A stretch of DNA of 64,000 bases from Hyphomicrobium sp. Its GTDB lineage: Bacteria > Pseudomonadota > Alphaproteobacteria > Rhizobiales > Hyphomicrobiaceae. Position 1 is the first letter of the stretch. Each line of letters begins with the position of its first letter. The notes beneath the pieces were generated by a model. That model was not told the origin of the DNA, did no database searches, and saw only the letters and a list, made by a program, of their open reading frames with translations. The stretch lies in the NCBI GenBank assembly GCA_030148425.1, contig JASBTM010000008.1:620001-684000 (forward strand), given 5' to 3'. Both the position numbers and the translations under genes were made by a program. Below, in pieces: positions 47,016 through 54,084 of the stretch.

Positions 47016-48272
47016 ATGTCCGAGTCTCAACCGAAATGGCCGCGTGTCAGCGGCGACTGGCTGCAGTCTCCGGCGCTTGCCAAAGTCTTCGCGGCGTTGG
47101 CGGACGGCGGTGCCGAAGCACGTGTCGTCGGGGGGGCCGTGCGCAATGCTTTGATCCATCGCCCCGTCAAGGAGATCGACATCGCTACGACGGCACGCCC
47201 GGAAGAGGTCATGCGTCTTGCCGAGCGAGCCGGTCTCGCCGCCCATCCAACCGGTATCGATCACGGCACGATCACCGTCGTTGCCGGCAAGCAGCCATTC
47301 GAGGTGACGACGCTGCGCCGCGACGTCGAAACCGACGGCCGCCACGCGGTCGTTACATTCACGACGTCGTGGGAAGAAGACGCCTCCCGCCGCGACTTCA
47401 CGATCAACGCTCTCTACTGCAAGCTCGACGGTACGCTCTATGATTATGCCAGCGGTATCGACGACCTGCGCAAGCGCCGCGTGCGATTCATCGGGGACGC
47501 CCACGCCCGGATCCGCGAAGATTATCTGCGCGTGCTTCGCTTTTTTCGCTTCAGCGCCGAGTACGGCAACGGACAGCTTGATGCCACGGGACTCGCGGCA
47601 GCGATTGCCCTGAAAGACGGCCTCGCGCTCCTCTCCGCCGAACGCGTTCGTGCCGAGATCATGAAGCTGTTCGCGGCGCCGGGTGCCGTCGACGTGGTGA
47701 ACGCTATGCACAAAGCCGGGATCCTGCAGCTTGTGATCCGCACCCGGCTCGAGCCGGATCGCTTCGCGCGCTTGGCCGCAATCGAGGGCATGCTCGGCGA
47801 ACCACCGGATGCGCTAACTCGTCTCGCGGCGCTTGCCGTGAATAACCCAGAAGACGCAACGTTTCTTGCGAACGAGCTTCGTCTTTCGAACGCTGAAGCC
47901 GCACGCATTGCAGCCGCATCGGCGGGCGATGCCGGCATCGACCCTGCTTCCCCGGAGGCGGATGCCCGCATCGCGCTTTATAAGCTCGGGCCTGAGAATT
48001 TTTCCCGCGCCGCCCGCCTGGCGTGGACACGCTCCGGCGCACCCGCCAACGATGCACACTGGCGCGCACGAACGTTGCTTCCCGATCGTTGGAAAGCGCC
48101 TGTTATGCCATTCTCGGGAAGCGACGTCCTGGCGCTCGGATTGGCTCCGGGACCGAAAGTTGGAAAAGTTCTAGCCGCGTTCGAACGCTGGTGGATGCAG
48201 AACAATTTCTCAAACGATGCCGAACGGCAAAGCAGCGTGCTCAAAGAGCTGGCGTTTGCGGCACTTAATTAA
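47016..48272 (+). CDS. cca: CCA tRNA nucleotidyltransferase/polyA polymerase family
   Basis: A 418-residue class II nucleotidyltransferase that adds or repairs the 3' CCA of tRNAs. Visible are ARVVGGAVRNALIHRPVKEI, the catalytic DIATTARPEEVMRLAERAG, RRDFTINALYCKLDGTLYDY, DYASGIDDLRKRRVRFIGDA and IREDYLRVLRFFRFSAEYG. It has no HD domain, so it is of the shorter type. Two overlapping or adjacent genes precede it. Confidence 0.95.
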   Translation: MSESQPKWPRVSGDWLQSPALAKVFAALADGGAEARVVGGAVRNALIHRPVKEIDIATTARPEEVMRLAERAGLAAHPTGIDHGTITVVAGKQPFEVTTLRRDVETDGRHAVVTFTTSWEEDASRRDFTINALYCKLDGTLYDYASGIDDLRKRRVRFIGDAHARIREDYLRVLRFFRFSAEYGNGQLDATGLAAAIALKDGLALLSAERVRAEIMKLFAAPGAVDVVNAMHKAGILQLVIRTRLEPDRFARLAAIEGMLGEPPDALTRLAALAVNNPEDATFLANELRLSNAEAARIAAASAGDAGIDPASPEADARIALYKLGPENFSRAARLAWTRSGAPANDAHWRARTLLPDRWKAPVMPFSGSDVLALGLAPGPKVGKVLAAFERWWMQNNFSNDAERQSSVLKELAFAALN

Positions 48273-48367
48273 CAAAGCATTAAATTTCGCTTCACCTTCC
48301 CTTTTGCTCGGATTAAGTTCCGCGCTCGTGGGGTTCGTCATTTGTAACGCGTTGAGGAAATGCCCTG

Positions 48368-48601
48368 ATGGAAAGCATCGGTCACGAGCGCGAACGGTCA
48401 CTCAAGTTCGTTCAAGTCGTCTTCGCCCTTCTCGCTCTAGTCAGTCTCGTTTCAGCCTTGGCCGTAGCAACACGTGGTGCGGATCTCGGCCTTCCTGACA
48501 CATCCGTCTATCCGATATCTTTGGCCTTCCTATTGGTTGGCGCCGCCGATACCGTTCTGCTCTACGCGTGGGAGCACATCTTTCAGCGCACTGAACTTTA
48601 A
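48368..48601 (+). CDS. Small two-helix membrane protein
   Basis: A 77-residue protein with two hydrophobic segments (VQVVFALLALVSLVSALAVA and SVYPISLAFLLVGAADTVLL). No family recognised. It is separated from cca by 95 bp; the start ATG 48368 was accepted for its position and lack of alternatives. Confidence 0.55.
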   Translation: MESIGHERERSLKFVQVVFALLALVSLVSALAVATRGADLGLPDTSVYPISLAFLLVGAADTVLLYAWEHIFQRTEL

Positions 48602-48753
48602 GATCGGCGTGCCGCTCACTTGGGCGGCGCGCAACTGCCCGTCCTGATGACGCTTTTGTGGCATCCTTGAAATGCCGAGCTCGCATTCATACTTGTTCGT
48701 AAACACGGAAAAAGCGGGCTTCGAAAAGGGCTAACGCGAGCGTCCGCGTGCCT

Positions 48754-48771
48754 CCGTCATACGCGTGTTAC
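48754..48771 (+). promoter_or_regulatory. Candidate PhoB (Pho) box
   Basis: CCGTCAT-ACGC-GTGTTAC resembles the Pho box (CTGTCAT-N4-CTGTCAC) with 11-bp periodicity: six of seven and five of seven positions match in the two halves. It ends about 74 bp before the plcP-like start. Further GT(T)TTACAT-like repeats follow at 48788-48796. Confidence 0.4.
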
Positions 48772-48844
48772 ATGAATCCGGTCCTACGTTTTACATGAAA
48801 TGCGAAGCCGCATTTGTGCGAGGCGCAGTGACTGGGGGCCGACC

Positions 48845-49651
48845 TTGAGCGCACCGAACCCGGAATTGAACTATCGAACCGTATTCATTTCCGACGTCCA
48901 TCTTGGAATGCGCAATTGCCAATCAACCGCACTCCTCGATTTCTTGAAATACGTCGAATGCGAACACCTCTATCTCGTCGGCGATATCGTCGACTTCTGG
49001 AAAGTGCGCCGCGGACCGCACTGGCCGCAAAGCCACAACGACGTTTTGCAGAAGCTGCTGCGCAAATCGCGCAAGGGCACGCGCGTCGTTTTCATTCCAG
49101 GCAATCATGACGACGGACTTCGTGACTATACCGGGATGAACTTCGGCGAGATCGAAATTCGCCGCGATGCCATCCACGAGACCGCCGACGGCAAGCGCTA
49201 TCTCATCCTGCACGGCGACGAATTCGATGTCGTCGTCCGTTACGCACGCTGGCTCGCGTTTCTCGGCGACCGTTCTTACGACGCTGCACTGGCCCTCAAC
49301 GTTCCCCTGAACTTCGCGCGCCGGCTGTTTGGCCTGGGACACTGGTCGCTGTCGGCGTTCCTGAAGCACAAAGTGAAGAGCGCCGTGAATTACATCGGCG
49401 AGTTCGAGGAAGCGCTCGCGGGCGAAGCTCGCCGGCGAGACGCTGAAGGCCTCATCTGCGGCCACATTCACCACGCAAATGAACGTATGATCGACGGTAT
49501 CCACTATCTGAACTGTGGAGACTGGGTCGAAAGTTGCACAGCTATCGGAGAGCGTTTCGACGGCAAGTTCGAAATCATTCGCTGGAAAGAACATTTGGCC
49601 GCCCGCGCCTCACAGGCGCCTTCAGGTCGTTGGTTTATAGAAGCCGCCTGA
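48845..49651 (+). CDS. plcP: Metallophosphoesterase, probable phospholipase C PlcP
   Basis: A 268-residue calcineurin-like phosphoesterase: FISDVHLGMRNCQ, LVGDIVDFWKV, VFIPGNHDDGLRDYTG, ILHGDEFDVVVRYARW and ICGHIHHANER supply the metal ligands. This subfamily is often called LpxH-like, but the gene sits just before btaA/btaB, exactly as the phosphate-starvation phospholipase PlcP that releases diacylglycerol from phospholipids. TTG 48845 has GGGGG upstream; ATG 48800 is an alternative. Confidence 0.75.
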   Translation: MSAPNPELNYRTVFISDVHLGMRNCQSTALLDFLKYVECEHLYLVGDIVDFWKVRRGPHWPQSHNDVLQKLLRKSRKGTRVVFIPGNHDDGLRDYTGMNFGEIEIRRDAIHETADGKRYLILHGDEFDVVVRYARWLAFLGDRSYDAALALNVPLNFARRLFGLGHWSLSAFLKHKVKSAVNYIGEFEEALAGEARRRDAEGLICGHIHHANERMIDGIHYLNCGDWVESCTAIGERFDGKFEIIRWKEHLAARASQAPSGRWFIEAA

Positions 49652-49699
49652 AGCGGTGCTGTGCCGGCTTCAAATTAGCCGGCAAACGGAGAGTCCCAC

Positions 49700-50941
49700 G
49701 TGAACGCTACCAAAGTCCTCGAGCCGACGAGTTCCGATCTGCTGAGCGAAGCCGTGCACCAGAACCGCGCGCTGAGCCTTGCGGGCATTCTCGAACGCAC
49801 CTTTACGTTTGCCTTCCGGTCGATGGTTTATCCGCAGATCTGGGAAGATCCGCGCGCCGACATGGAAGCGCTGGAGATCACGCCGCAGACGCGCATCATG
49901 ACCATCGCCTCCGGCGGCTGCAACGTCATGAGCTACCTGTCCGCCAATCCGGCACGCATCTATGCGGTCGATCTGAACGCGACTCACATCGCCCTGTTGA
50001 AGCTGAAGATCGCAGCCGCACAGCACCTGCCGAACCACGGCACGTTCTATCGCTTCTTCGGCGCGGCTAACGACCGCCGCAACGTCGCCCTCTATAACGA
50101 CCTCATCGCGCCGCATTTGGATGCCGACACGCGCGCTTATTGGGAAGGTCGCGAACTTTCCGGCCGCCGCCGCATCACGCGCTTCGCCCGCAACTTCTAT
50201 CACTTCGGCCTGCTCGGGCGCTTCATCGCGACCGGCCATATCGCAGCCCGCGTCTTTGGCGCCAATCCGAAAAAGTTGCTCGAAGCCCGTTCGATCGAAG
50301 AACAGCGCGAGATCTTCGCGCGCGAGATCGGGCCTGCGTTCAGCCATCCCGTTCTGCGTTGGATCACATCCAACCGCGCCTCTCTTTTCGGCTTGGGCAT
50401 TCCTCCCGTGCAGTACGATGCGCTTTCCGGCGGCGGCGCACGGCCGATGGCCGACGTTCTGAAAGAACGCGCCGAGCGCCTGGCAACGGGGTTCGACCTC
50501 AAGGACAACTATTTCGCATGGCAAGCCTTCGGCCGTAGCTACGCGTCTCAGGGTGAAGGCCCGTGTCCGCCCTATCTCGAAAAGTCGAACTTCATGGCGG
50601 TCAAGGCGCGCGCCGGTCGCGTTGACGTCATCCACGACAACATGATCCGCTTCCTCTCCGGCGAGTCTGCGGAAAGCCTCGACCGTTATATCCTGCTCGA
50701 TGCTCAGGATTGGATGGACGACGCGTTGCTCAATTCGCTGTGGCAGCAAATCACCCGCACCGCCCGTCCCGGCGCGCGCGTCATCTTCCGCACCGCGGGC
50801 GAAGAAAGCATCCTTCCCGGCCGCGTTGCCGACTCGACCCTCAGTCAGTGGACGTACGACGCCGCGAAGTCCGCCGAAATCCACGCCAAGGATCGCTCGG
50901 CGATCTACGGCGGCTTCCACCTCTACATCAAGAACGCTTGA
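49700..50941 (+). CDS. btaA: Betaine lipid synthesis enzyme BtaA
   Basis: A 413-residue DUF3419/BtaA protein that transfers the 3-amino-3-carboxypropyl group of SAM to diacylglycerol, making DGHS. Marks: FTFAFRSMVYPQIWEDPRAD, IMTIASGGCNVMSYLSANPA with AVDLNATHIALLKLKI, and NYFAWQAFGRSYASQGEGPC. It starts with GTG (49700) after GGAGAG. It is directly followed by btaB. Confidence 0.93.
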   Translation: MNATKVLEPTSSDLLSEAVHQNRALSLAGILERTFTFAFRSMVYPQIWEDPRADMEALEITPQTRIMTIASGGCNVMSYLSANPARIYAVDLNATHIALLKLKIAAAQHLPNHGTFYRFFGAANDRRNVALYNDLIAPHLDADTRAYWEGRELSGRRRITRFARNFYHFGLLGRFIATGHIAARVFGANPKKLLEARSIEEQREIFAREIGPAFSHPVLRWITSNRASLFGLGIPPVQYDALSGGGARPMADVLKERAERLATGFDLKDNYFAWQAFGRSYASQGEGPCPPYLEKSNFMAVKARAGRVDVIHDNMIRFLSGESAESLDRYILLDAQDWMDDALLNSLWQQITRTARPGARVIFRTAGEESILPGRVADSTLSQWTYDAAKSAEIHAKDRSAIYGGFHLYIKNA

Positions 50942-50949
50942 ACGCGCCG

Positions 50950-51603
50950 ATGACCGAGACAGCAGCAAGCGCCATGGATGGCATGTATCGCCACCAGCGA
51001 TACATCTACGACCTGACGCGCCGCTATTACCTGATCGGACGCGACCAGATGATCGCCGAGCTTAATCCGCCGCCCGGCGGCACGGTGCTTGAGATCGGCT
51101 GCGGTACAGCCCGCAATCTTCTTCACGCCGCGCGGCGCTATCCCGGCTCGAAATTCTACGGCCTCGATGTCTCGGAAGAGATGCTGAAGACGGCGCGCGC
51201 CTCCATCGAAAAAAGCCCGCACAGCGACATCATCACCGTCGCCCAGGCCGACGCCACGACGTTTTCACCTGTCGAGCTTTTCGGCATTCAGAACATCGAC
51301 CGAATTTTCATCTCGTATGCGTTGTCGATGATTCCGCCGTGGCAAGCCGTCGTCGATCGCGCAGCTTCGCAACTCGCGCCGAACGGCGAGCTGCACATCG
51401 TCGACTTTGGCACGATGGCATCAATGCCGTCGCTGGGCCGCAACGCGATGCGCGCGTGGTTGACCCGCTTCAGCGTGACACCGCGCCTCGACCTCGAAGA
51501 CACCGTTCGCGAGATCGCCAAACGCCACGGCCGCAGCGCGACCTTCCAGCACGGCCGCCTCGACTACGCCGCGCTGGCGCGCATCGGCGCAAAGCTCAAC
51601 TAG
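50950..51603 (+). CDS. btaB: Betaine lipid N-methyltransferase BtaB
   Basis: A 217-residue SAM methyltransferase that would trimethylate the homoserine head group of DGHS to DGTS. It has MDGMYRHQRYIYDLTRRYYL, TVLEIGCGTARNLLHAARRY, FYGLDVSEEMLKTARASIE and FISYALSMIPPWQAVVDRA. It follows btaA by 8 bp. Confidence 0.92.
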   Translation: MTETAASAMDGMYRHQRYIYDLTRRYYLIGRDQMIAELNPPPGGTVLEIGCGTARNLLHAARRYPGSKFYGLDVSEEMLKTARASIEKSPHSDIITVAQADATTFSPVELFGIQNIDRIFISYALSMIPPWQAVVDRAASQLAPNGELHIVDFGTMASMPSLGRNAMRAWLTRFSVTPRLDLEDTVREIAKRHGRSATFQHGRLDYAALARIGAKLN

Positions 51604-51618
51604 CTCTCCCAAAACGTC

Positions 51619-51801
51619 CTAGCTGACGCGCGGACCTCTTAGCTGCTGCAGCGCCAGCTCGATCCGCCGCCAATCCTCGGCGGAACGCTCGTCCCCCGTC
51701 TTTTCATAACGGCGGACCATCTGCGCGGCCTCGGCCAGCGCTTTCGCGCCCTGCACGCTATAAAGCTTGCGGGCATGATCATGGATTTCAACGGCATTCA
51801 T
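51619..51801 (-). CDS. Small hypothetical protein
   Basis: A 60-residue soluble protein (MNAVEIHDHARKLYSVQGAK, then ALAEAAQMVRRYEKTGDERS) with no recognised domain. ATG 51801 has GGGAGG 8 nt upstream, a convincing ribosome-binding site. It converges on btaB, ending 15 bp from its stop. Confidence 0.65.
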   Translation of the reverse strand: MNAVEIHDHARKLYSVQGAKALAEAAQMVRRYEKTGDERSAEDWRRIELALQQLRGPRVS

Positions 51802-51912
51802 GACGGAACCTCCCTTAGCTTTGTTCTTGGCGTCATTCATTTAAGACGAACGCTGTCTGCTCAAACCTCCAATCCAACACAGGATAATCCGTTCCCTGGC
51901 CCCGCTCCACGC

Positions 51913-51940
51913 AAAAGCCCCGGCAGGCGCCAGGGCTTCC
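51913..51940 (-). terminator. Likely terminator of the Ala/Glu-rich gene
   Basis: On the minus strand a stem AAGCCC/GGGCTT with a GC-rich interior is followed by TTTT, about 30 bp after the stop of the gene at 51970-52659. Confidence 0.6.
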
Positions 51941-51969
51941 GTCTTACGACAGCCGCTCGTGTAAAAAGT

Positions 51970-52659
51970 TTATTCCGCAGGGGGACTTGCAGCCGGAGGC
52001 TCGACTGGATGAGCCGCCCCGTTTGCCACGGCGGCGGCGGCGACAAGTTCATCTTCCACCGGGGTTTCGATGGCCTCGGCAGCGGCTTCTACGGCTTCGG
52101 CAGGTTCGGATTCGGGGGCCGCCTCTGCCGCCGCCGCGGGAGCTTCCTCCGCCCCGGCTTCGGAAGGGGACGCTTCTGCAGGCGCCTCCGCCACGACCTC
52201 CGCATCCGCTACCGACGCCTCCTCCGCGACCGCCTCAGCTGCACTCTCCGGAGCGGCCTCGGCCGCCATCTCCGGTTCTGCAGCCGCGGCCTCCGCGACA
52301 GCTTCGGCCGGTGGCTCGGCGGTAGATTCCGCGGTCTCGACCACGGCTGCCTCGACCACCTCCTCGACTGTCGGCTCCGCTGCCGCCTCTTCAGCAGCCG
52401 GTACCTCGGATGCAGCCTCCTCGGGCTCCGAAGCCGCCTCTGGAGCCGCCTCCGCCATCACCGGCGCCTCGGCAGCTTCCATCGCAGTTTCGGTTTCAGC
52501 GGTGTCCGTATTGGCAGCAACGGGCACCGCTAAAATGGCGTCGAGCTCACCGATGGCACGCTCGACCGCTTTCATCGCTTTGAAGTCCGGCGACGCCTCG
52601 ATGCGCGCTCGAACGTCGTCGTGTAAGGTCTTGAGCTTGGACAGGATATCGGCCGACAT
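51970..52659 (-). CDS. Ala/Glu-rich low-complexity protein
   Basis: A 229-residue protein. Residues 1-45 are a regular helical start (MSADILSKLKTLHDDVRARI and SPDFKAMKAVERAIGELDAI); the rest is almost only Ala, Glu, Pro, Val and Ser, so acidic and disordered. AAGGGAAG precedes the ATG at 52659. The opposite strand is also open over 216 codons, but that frame gives a Ser/Ala polymer without a ribosome-binding site. No function recognised. Confidence 0.65.
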   Translation of the reverse strand: MSADILSKLKTLHDDVRARIEASPDFKAMKAVERAIGELDAILAVPVAANTDTAETETAMEAAEAPVMAEAAPEAASEPEEAASEVPAAEEAAAEPTVEEVVEAAVVETAESTAEPPAEAVAEAAAAEPEMAAEAAPESAAEAVAEEASVADAEVVAEAPAEASPSEAGAEEAPAAAAEAAPESEPAEAVEAAAEAIETPVEDELVAAAAVANGAAHPVEPPAASPPAE

Positions 52660-52949
52660 CTATTCTTCCCTTTTTCTTGGGGTTTTGAGAATAAGTTTCC
52701 GCTCGCCTGCGCATGACTGAACATGCGGACGCTCATCTTCAAATTTTCCAGTAATGCGCAGTAATAAAGTACAGGAATTCGCGCCCCCGCGAACTCCTGC
52801 GACAGATTGTACACAGCTATAAATTGCAAACGCTGCGAGCGCCGACCGTGCCTACTCGGCCTTCAGAGGCCGCGTTAGAAGGAAAAGCCCCACCTCGCGC
52901 GCACGACCCCACACATATCTGATGGGAGCCTTTCGCCAATAGAAACGCT
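52660..52949. other. Intergenic DNA upstream of the Ala/Glu-rich gene
   Basis: About 290 bp with no gene I can support. It leads into the remains of a glycosyltransferase gene on the minus strand. Confidence 0.4.
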
Positions 52950-53396
52950 ACGCGCCACTGCGTAGAATGGCTGAGCCGAAATCTCCGACCTGCCGCGCCG
53001 CGCCAGAGGCGGATAGATGCCCTAGCCTCGAAGTCACATCGCCCAGCCGTATCGGATGTCGACGTCGACCGTCCGCGAGCGCATTCGCGATTTGAGAAGC
53101 ATCCGCGCGCCTGACTGGCTCAAGACATAAGCCGCTGTGACTTTCGGAAACCTGGATAAGCAAACCAGATGGCGCCCCCCAATCTTGGGGAGACACCGGT
53201 GGGGACGCTGCTTTGCACCCGAAAGTCCAATGACGTCCCAGTCAGAAAGCTGACGCAACGCGCCTTCGACGCCAGGAAGGAATGTCGGCCCCATTGACGG
53301 CTTCGACTCGCTCGAAGCCGTCGCCGAGTTGCGATCGCACGAAGGCCAGCCGTTTGGTGGCGCGTTCCAGATTTATGGACGAATATTTTCAGCCTG
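52950..53396 (-). pseudogene. Degraded GT25-family glycosyltransferase
   Basis: The minus strand carries pieces of a GT25 (LPS-type) glycosyltransferase. The start reads (L/M)KIFV, then after a one-base insertion INLERATKRLAFVRSQLGDG and FERVEAVNGAD. In another frame DWDVIGLSGAKQRP and AAYVLSQSGARMLL, then VDVDIRYGWAM are recognisable. The start codon is CTG where ATG is expected, the middle of the protein (including the DD catalytic region) is missing, and stops (53034, and one a few codons on) interrupt the C-terminal GIYPPLA ... SEISAQPFYAVAR part. It is a dead gene next to another glycosyltransferase gene. Confidence 0.75.
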
Positions 53397-53763
53397 CCGC
53401 GATCCATAAATGTACCCAGTCAATACAAACCAACCCGCCAAGCGATGCGAAAGCCGCAGTGGCAAGAGCCCAGACATGTCCGCACTATCGGGAAATATCG
53501 GGAGAGTAACGGAGGTCAATTCAGTATGACTGGCACGACCGTTGGAGACATATTGATTAGCAGCGATTTTCGGAGAAGCCCCGCTCTTCTAATTCACCTG
53601 TCACATCAAATCCCAAAATCTGATTTTCATCAGTTTGTCACGTCAACGGCGGCAGGAGGCCGCAAATATCGTGCGTCTTATTGCAAGGCTCTTGCTTTCA
53701 AACCAACGCCATTTTAGTTTGTGTAGACATTTTCTGTATACGTTTTATTTTCGGGGTGGGGCC
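53397..53763. other. Intergenic DNA before the glycan genes
   Basis: About 370 bp between the GT25 remnant and the small coiled-coil gene. A 64-codon ORF (53526-53717) has no family match and no supporting ribosome-binding site, so I leave it out. Base composition is lower in GC than in the flanking core genes, and an AT-rich stretch at 53700-53760 probably holds the promoter of the next genes. Confidence 0.4.
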
Positions 53764-54084
53764 ATGGCAGCAACTACTACCAAGAGTTTTCGGCGTTGGT
53801 TATTGAAACCTCTCACCAAAAAAATTGAACGCATAGTCGAAAAGCGTTTGGCCGCGTTTTCGATGCCCTTCAAAAATACGCAACTTGAATTTGAGGCCAA
53901 GCTTCAGCACGCAGAAAAGCTTGCACGCGATGCGCAACTAGAACGAGAACTCGTTCGAGTCATGGCACTCACAAGGAAGTTTCATCCAGTTATTTCCGGT
54001 ATTGCCCCATGCGCCTCCTCTTCGACGTTCGATATGCAGAGCATCAACGGCGACGCGGTATCGGCCGATACATATTCGGGTTGA
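53764..54084 (+). CDS. Small charged coiled-coil protein
   Basis: A 106-residue protein: basic N terminus (KSFRRWLLKPLTKKIERIVE), then a coiled-coil segment (LEFEAKLQHAEKLARDAQLE). The final ~27 residues (after residue ~80) overlap the next gene by 76 bp and have an irregular composition, so the natural stop may have been lost by a frameshift. ATG 53764 has GGGGTGGGG upstream. Function unknown; it may belong with the glycosyltransferase. Confidence 0.5.
   Translation: MAATTTKSFRRWLLKPLTKKIERIVEKRLAAFSMPFKNTQLEFEAKLQHAEKLARDAQLERELVRVMALTRKFHPVISGIAPCASSSTFDMQSINGDAVSADTYSG

Noticed and set aside
52070..52720. 216-codon Ser/Ala frame opposite the Ala/Glu-rich gene
   Set aside because: It has no plausible ribosome-binding site and a polymer-like composition; the minus strand has a convincing start and N terminus.
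53526..53717. 64-codon ORF before the coiled-coil gene
   Set aside because: No supporting ribosome-binding site or homology pattern.
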